A model generated the notes under the pieces. That model made no database searches, was not told the DNA's origin, and saw nothing but the letters and a program-made list of their open reading frames with translations. The position numbers were made by a program, and so were the translations under genes. Shown here in pieces: positions 42,601 through 45,604 of a stretch of 45,604 bases of DNA (position 1 is the stretch's first letter; every line of letters begins with the position of its first letter). This stretch comes from Candidatus Saganbacteria bacterium (GTDB taxonomy: Bacteria > Margulisbacteria > WOR-1 > O2-12-FULL-45-9 > XYB2-FULL-48-7), in the NCBI GenBank assembly GCA_016939335.1, contig JAFGHC010000003.1, positions 1 through 45,604 of the forward strand, written 5' to 3'.

Positions 42601-42998
42601 CCTTCAAAGCTCGTCGCTTTCACAATCCCAACAACTTCCAGCGTCCGCGAAGGAGCGGTCGTCGCGATGCCGACATTGCCGGACAGATAAGATTTGCCGC
42701 CCACCTCGAGACTGCCCTGAAGGTAAACGCTGCCGGGACCGGAGGTAACCGCGGCGGCCCCTTCCCCGGTCGTGCCAAAGACCGAATATCCCTTGACCTC
42801 AAGGTCGGCGTCGTTCTTGACGCCCTCCGTTCCGTTGACGGTCAGGTCGTCCTCGATGCCGAACTCGACCCCCTTGTCGGCGGCCAAGCCCGGCTGGGCT
42901 AACAGGAGCGCCCCCGCGGCCAGGCATAATAATAAGAAGACGCCCCCGCCTTTACGCCAGCCGTTGAATCCCGCGTTCATGTTCTTATGCTCGCTCAT
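39633..42998 (-). CDS. Giant modular tail-fibre-like surface protein B
   Basis: 1121 aa from ATG 42998, which has GGGGAG upstream; track ATG 43022 lacks an SD. Signal peptide (FLLLCLAAGALLLAQPGLA), then ten copies of a VGIGTT-type beta motif (G-N-V-G-I-G-T-T-x-P-x-x-x-L-E-V) with spacers, and several FEGSGAALTGITATDSTKVLKAGDTMTGTLTNT linkers. The repeats recall phage tail-fibre and trimeric-adhesin shafts. The last 110 residues form a distinct domain (ATSEAVIRLPYNITITSVEVYCADG). No collagen-like, lectin or peptidase chaperone motif is seen. Likely an exported adhesin or filament; first in a tightly overlapping run with TIG and PorV-like genes. Three 159-bp module copies lie inside. Confidence 0.82.
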   Translation of the reverse strand: MSEHKNMNAGFNGWRKGGGVFLLLCLAAGALLLAQPGLAADKGVEFGIEDDLTVNGTEGVKNDADLEVKGYSVFGTTGEGAAAVTSGPGSVYLQGSLEVGGKSYLSGNVGIATTAPSRTLEVVGIVKATSFEGSGAALTGITATDSTKVLKAGDTMTGTLTNTAGVAISATGDAYLATGATGNVGIGTTGPGAKLEISAAGTDISAFDIQVPNGNPWLVRMLNRAYSTDLANAFTYYQSNTGYLEMRNMGYGANLVLYNGNVGIGTTGPGAKLEVNCGATQDGINVLGSNIPQIQVGADSNNNFQLYWNNGAGYFGTCYNAAPMYFAGKDIYFTPSSVQTMYLSSSGSVGIGGVVNPGATLEVDSSISTLSSLGVGYFLNTYDNYNVNPTVSYPVLTLARKSVDGFTYPSVMQVGISRWEDVGTNGRTQADFILTNGNSIYADTTVMTLRSSGNVGIGTTAPSRTLEVVGVVKATSFEGSGAALTDITGTDNTKVLKAGDTMTGTLTNTATTGLDVSGNAYFATAAGSVGVGTTSPSYTLHVKTAAGIQALESTSAGEVDFYMIPNGSHSWTFGANSVGWWAYDLGVNKYRIIADQSGNLQLGGDASLTPTMYVASSGSVGIGTTAPSRTLEVVGIVKATSFEGSGAALTGITADHTATADYAVLSGTASQTSYAVLAGTASNAVTVNNGVYTTGSYNNPSWLPSVSYAVLAGTASSAGTATDNTRVLKAGDTMTGVLTNTAWGVFGHLYTSSDTQFNVSSLTTYNQIMMGNHVGTGPWFGNGLAFTNSTVGYDVMGININGDTIFMGDATLGKNYLVVNATGEYSSDVDGYISAKNVNVYGGLALGAYAGLLAPPANGLIVSGRVGIGTTSPAATFEVGANHTLVVDTGTGSVGIGTTSPSRTLEVVGIVKATSFEGSGAALTGITATDSTKVLKAGDTMTGTLSIDAGTADTALRIRTDANTREALYVSKAGNVGIGTTNPTSKLTVAGTVELVSGSGGAVKFADGTLQTTSTSTDIKGASFSLPYATSEAVIRLPYNITITSVEVYCADGTSVIGQVSNNGNNLVSGTGITANAGSWAVASGALSNTAYTAFNNLRFFTPTVDGSVNSATVLIRYTRP
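40168..40326. repeat. 159-bp fibre module, copy 1 (fibre B)
   Basis: 53-codon block running from the VGIGT-end through LEVVGIVKATSFEGSGAALTG to KAGDTMTGT. Nearly identical to the copies at 41485, 42523, 44450 and 45014. Confidence 0.85.
41485..41643. repeat. 159-bp fibre module, copy 2 (fibre B)
   Basis: Same block and exact length; variant LTDITGTDNTKV. Confidence 0.85.
42523..42681. repeat. 159-bp fibre module, copy 3 (fibre B)
   Basis: Same block and exact length, closest to the signal peptide; VGIATT variant at its end. Confidence 0.85.
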
Positions 42999-43045
42999 TA
43001 TCTCCCCGCTAGCCATCGCCAAACCATCTTACGACGGACGATTCG

Positions 43046-43450
43046 TCACCCGCAAAACGATCCCGCCTTCCTGTCCATATTAGTAAGCATAGCAAAAATA
43101 TGCTCGTATTTATCATCCAATTTATCAAACTTTTCCTTATTTACATAGTCGCATTTTAACGCGAACTCAAGCCAGGTCTGCGTTTCCGCGGCCTCTTGCT
43201 CGGAATCAGTCAGTTTATTGATAAACATCGCTTGATACTTGCGCTTGCGCCATGCCTCGGCAATATTCGAACATACCGATCTTGACGACCTTCTTATCTG
43301 ATCTGTCAAAGAATATTTCTCTTCCTTAGGAAACCCTTTTGTCATCTCAAATATCTCCATCGCCGCCTCAAACGCAACCTTATACACTTCCAAATCCCTA
43401 ACACTTCTTATCCTATTTGTTCGTCTCTCGTCCATCGTCCTTTCGTCCAT
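43046..43450 (-). CDS. Four-helix-bundle protein (23S rRNA intervening-sequence/IVP type)
   Basis: 134 aa from ATG 43450, with AAAGGACG upstream; the track GTG at 43486 lies inside the fibre A end and ATG 43435 is an alternative. Family features: RSVRDLEVYKVAFEAAMEIFEMTKGFPKEEKYSLTDQIRRSSRSVCSNIAEAWRK and ETQTWLEFALKCDY, the classic TIGR02436 four-helix bundle. Function is unknown; the fold is shared with Avd, the accessory protein of diversity-generating retroelements. Its first residues (MDERTMDERR) are encoded by TCGTCCA-type heptamers. It sits between two fibre genes in the same orientation, which looks like an insertion into a duplicated fibre locus. Confidence 0.85.
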   Translation of the reverse strand: MDERTMDERRTNRIRSVRDLEVYKVAFEAAMEIFEMTKGFPKEEKYSLTDQIRRSSRSVCSNIAEAWRKRKYQAMFINKLTDSEQEAAETQTWLEFALKCDYVNKEKFDKLDDKYEHIFAMLTNMDRKAGSFCG

Positions 43451-43461
43451 CGTCCTTTCGT
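43421..43461. repeat. TCGTCCA/TCGTCCT heptamer repeat at the IVP gene start
   Basis: Units TCGTCTC, TCGTCCA, TCGTCCT, TTCGTCCA, TCGTCCT in 7- and 8-bp steps. The minus strand gives ERTMDERTMDER and supplies SD-like and start-codon sequence. Confidence 0.75.
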
Positions 43462-43467
43462 AAAAGT

Positions 43468-45604
43468 CTATTTCTTCCTCGCCCACGCCACCAGATCGTT
43501 GCCGGCGTAGATCTTCAGCACATAATCTCCGGATAAACCTCCGCCCACTAACTGTAATTTCGCCGACACCTCCGCCGTCCCGATGCCGACGCTCCCCTGA
43601 TTAACGGTCAAATTCGCTCCCGCCGCGTCGAGCGTCAGCGTCCCGGTCATCGTGTCGCCGGCCTTCAGCACGTAAGCGGTCAGCGCTCCCGGCGTGGCGA
43701 CGCCGGTCAAGCCGGAACCGTCCCCGACGAAAGCTCCCGCCGTCACCGTGTTGGTCACGTTGAGCCCGGCCACGGTGTAGTAATTAGCGGCGTTAAGGCT
43801 GTCGGCCGTCGCCGCAGTCGAAGCCGTCCCCGCCAGCACCGCGTACGCGGCGCTCGACGCCATACCGGCTAACGGCACATAATCGCTGGCTACGCCGGTC
43901 AGCTTTGAGCCGTCGCCGTAATAATATCCGGTCCCTTCGATCGATATATTGCCGTTGGCAACCGCTAATTTTGCCGTCGGGCCCGTCGTCCCGATGCCGA
44001 CGTCACCAGAATTATTGAAAATAACATTAGGACCGGAAGCGGCTCCTGCGGCTTGGCCAAACCTTATGTTTCCCAATGATTTAAACAGAATATCCCCGCT
44101 TAAATCAGCCCCGGAAGAACCAGTAAAATATATACTTCCGGCAGAATAGCTATTTTGAAAATAAATATCGTTGCCAAATGGCAACAATCTGAACTTAGCC
44201 GTTTGCCCATCGTCAATAAGCAATGACCCGCCACTATTGCTTAAAATGGTGGTGTCAAATCCTGTGGCCGGTAACTTGATGGAAAATCCTGATTCCACAT
44301 TGATATTGCCATTCACATCCAGCTTCTCCCCCGGGCTCGTCGTCCCGATGCCAACGTTGCCTGCCTTAGAAACGTACAATGCTTCGCGGGTGTTCGAATC
44401 GGTCCTGATCCGCAAGGCGAGATCGTTCGTCCCCGCCTCGATCGAAAGGGGGCCGGTCATCGTGTCGCCGGCCTTGCGCACCTTGGTGTTGTCGGTCCCC
44501 GTAATATCGGTCAGCCCCGCGCCGCTCCCCTCGAAGCTCGTCGCCTTGACGATGCCGGCGACTTCCAACGTCCTGCTCGGCGCGGTCGTCCCGATGCCGA
44601 CGTTACCGGAAACGATAATACTATTGGCCGGGGGAGAAACGGTGCCCGCGTATGAGCCGAGCGCGATCCCGCCGTAAACATTCAGGTTCTTAACCGATAA
44701 ATAGCCGCCCACGTCGGACGAGTACGCGCCGGCGGCGTTAATGACGGCGTAATTCGTCCCCAGAGTGGCATCCCCTAAGAATATGGTATCTCCGTTGACA
44801 TTAAGCCCCATTACGTTTGTGCCGACGCTCGAATTCGTGAACGCAACACCGTTGCCGAACCAGCCGCCGCCGCCCTGGTAAGCGCCGATCAAACTTTGAT
44901 TGTAACTGGTCAGCGTGGAGATATTGAGCAGGGAAGGAGAAGTGGTGTAAAGATGCCCAAAGTATCCCGTCCCGGTCGCGTTGATCGCGGTCGCCGCCGT
45001 AGTATTGGTCAAGGTCCCCGTCATCTGGTCGCCGGCTTTCAGCACTTTGCTGTTGTCGGTCGCCGTGATGCCGGTCAGCGCCGCGCCGCTCCCCTCAAAG
45101 CTTGTCGCCTTGACGATGCCGGCGACCTCCAGCGTCCGCGAAGGGGCTGTCGTGCCGATGCCGACGTTGCCGGTTTGTAATACATTAAACGCCCTTGTCC
45201 CCGCAGAATTAAGGATCGAAAAACCATTTGCCGCTTGGACATAGAACCCGGTAGCCGAAGGAACGGTCGGATGGTTTGCATTGGTTGTAAATAGGGTAGA
45301 AAAACCCTCGGTGTTTAACAATTTAATCGCTGGAGTATCATTCTCCGCAATTCCAACATTTTGGATCGTAACTCCAGCATCCTGACCACCTGTCGAATAA
45401 ATATATAATTTATTCGCCGGCGAAGTCGTCCCGACGCCGATGCTGCCGGTTGACGTCGCAAAATACGCGCTGCCGGAAACATCCAACCCGGTCGCGGCCG
45501 TATTGGTCAGCGTCCCCGTCATCGTGTCGCCGGCCTTCAGCACTTTGGTGCTGTCGGTCGCCGTCCCCGCGCTCGAAGCTGTTCCCGCCAGGACCGCATA
45601 GCTG
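43468..45604 (-). CDS. Modular tail-fibre-like surface protein A (5' end outside window)
   Basis: At least 711 aa; partial. The track start at 45543 is an internal GTG (Val), and the frame stays open to the window edge with SYAVLAGTASSAGTATDSTK. Six VGIGTT-type repeats and the same KAGDTMTGTL linkers as fibre B, and two 159-bp modules. A segment of about 130 residues (GHLYTTSPSLLNISTLTSYNQ to GIALGSYAG) is closely parallel to one in fibre B. The C-terminus differs (KLQLVGGGLSGDYVLKIYAGNDLVAWARKK) and may be a short capping or anchoring end. Signal peptide not visible because the start is off the window. Confidence 0.8.
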   Translation of the reverse strand, partial: SYAVLAGTASSAGTATDSTKVLKAGDTMTGTLTNTAATGLDVSGSAYFATSTGSIGVGTTSPANKLYIYSTGGQDAGVTIQNVGIAENDTPAIKLLNTEGFSTLFTTNANHPTVPSATGFYVQAANGFSILNSAGTRAFNVLQTGNVGIGTTAPSRTLEVAGIVKATSFEGSGAALTGITATDNSKVLKAGDQMTGTLTNTTAATAINATGTGYFGHLYTTSPSLLNISTLTSYNQSLIGAYQGGGGWFGNGVAFTNSSVGTNVMGLNVNGDTIFLGDATLGTNYAVINAAGAYSSDVGGYLSVKNLNVYGGIALGSYAGTVSPPANSIIVSGNVGIGTTAPSRTLEVAGIVKATSFEGSGAGLTDITGTDNTKVRKAGDTMTGPLSIEAGTNDLALRIRTDSNTREALYVSKAGNVGIGTTSPGEKLDVNGNINVESGFSIKLPATGFDTTILSNSGGSLLIDDGQTAKFRLLPFGNDIYFQNSYSAGSIYFTGSSGADLSGDILFKSLGNIRFGQAAGAASGPNVIFNNSGDVGIGTTGPTAKLAVANGNISIEGTGYYYGDGSKLTGVASDYVPLAGMASSAAYAVLAGTASTAATADSLNAANYYTVAGLNVTNTVTAGAFVGDGSGLTGVATPGALTAYVLKAGDTMTGTLTLDAAGANLTVNQGSVGIGTAEVSAKLQLVGGGLSGDYVLKIYAGNDLVAWARKK
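44450..44608. repeat. 159-bp fibre module, copy 4 (fibre A)
   Basis: Same 53-codon block, with TMTGPLSIEAG at its C-terminal side. Confidence 0.85.
45014..45172. repeat. 159-bp fibre module, copy 5 (fibre A)
   Basis: Same block and exact length; KAGDQMTGT variant. Confidence 0.85.

Noticed and set aside
39633-45604. Prophage tail region
   Set aside because: The fibre-like repeats suggest phage, but no capsid, terminase, portal, tape measure, lysis or integrase gene is present, and the neighbours are cell-envelope genes with signal peptides.

Overview
The window is GC-rich and gene-dense. It comes from a diderm (Gram-negative type) bacterium: it encodes two proteins with an SLH domain followed by a beta-barrel, a PorV/UPF0164-like outer-membrane protein, and a type IV pilus assembly set. 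Nothing in it is classical phage, plasmid or IS, and no transposase or integrase is seen. The combination of SLH-porins, many GT-C membrane glycosyltransferases, long tail-fibre-like surface proteins, homospermidine synthesis and heptanucleotide repeats would fit an uncultured candidate phylum, for example the Margulisbacteria/Saganbacteria (WOR-1) neighbourhood. That placement is inference, not demonstrated. All protein genes except hflX lie on the minus strand, mostly with 1-17 bp overlaps, so the window reads as a few long operons transcribed right to left.

Layout. (1) 90-6651: a polyamine operon, in transcription order a 56-aa small ORF, two tandem homospermidine synthases, an ornithine-decarboxylase-type PLP enzyme, a YjbQ/UPF0047 protein and a YgiQ radical-SAM protein. 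(2) 6731-6804: tRNA-Arg(TCG) on the plus strand. Its promoter shares its -35 hexamer with the divergent polyamine-operon promoter. (3) 6857-14344: housekeeping and membrane operon of YfhO-like membrane protein, recJ, purD, a TPR-tailed GT-C-like membrane protein and rdgB. (4) 14569-19252: type IV pilus genes, namely response regulator, pilB, pilC, a small membrane protein and two tandem prepilins. (5) 19301-20401: hflX, the only plus-strand CDS, sharing a symmetric divergent promoter with the response regulator. (6) 20395-30201: chorismate mutase and DAHP synthase (aromatic amino acids), biotin ligase, a GT2, a SPASM-like radical SAM protein and several large membrane proteins, including a GT22-type and a TMTC-like glycosyltransferase. 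(7) 30198-45604: an envelope cluster of two SLH-porins, an MGDG-synthase-like GT28, a GalE-type epimerase, a membrane-anchored TPR-AAA ATPase (ExeA/MshM-like), a periplasmic Pro/Ala/Lys-rich linker protein, a PorV-like barrel, a TIG/FlgD-like secreted protein and two giant tail-fibre-like proteins made of repeated modules, with a four-helix-bundle (IVP-type) gene between them.

The strongest unexplained signals are these. First, the envelope cluster (35163-45604) looks like one co-translated set running from a cytoplasmic ATPase through a periplasm-spanning linker and an outer-membrane barrel to modular fibres; it is a candidate undescribed export/display system. Second, a family of tandem 7-bp repeats is scattered through the window and enters coding sequence. 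Because 7 is not a multiple of 3, each heptamer encodes the same cyclic heptapeptide in every frame, and two predicted signal peptides are largely written in these repeats. Third, palindromic elements with two internal hairpins sit in-frame in ygiQ and in the 5' end of the PorV-like gene. Fourth, several genes start within about 15 nt of an extended -10 box, implying leaderless or nearly leaderless mRNAs.
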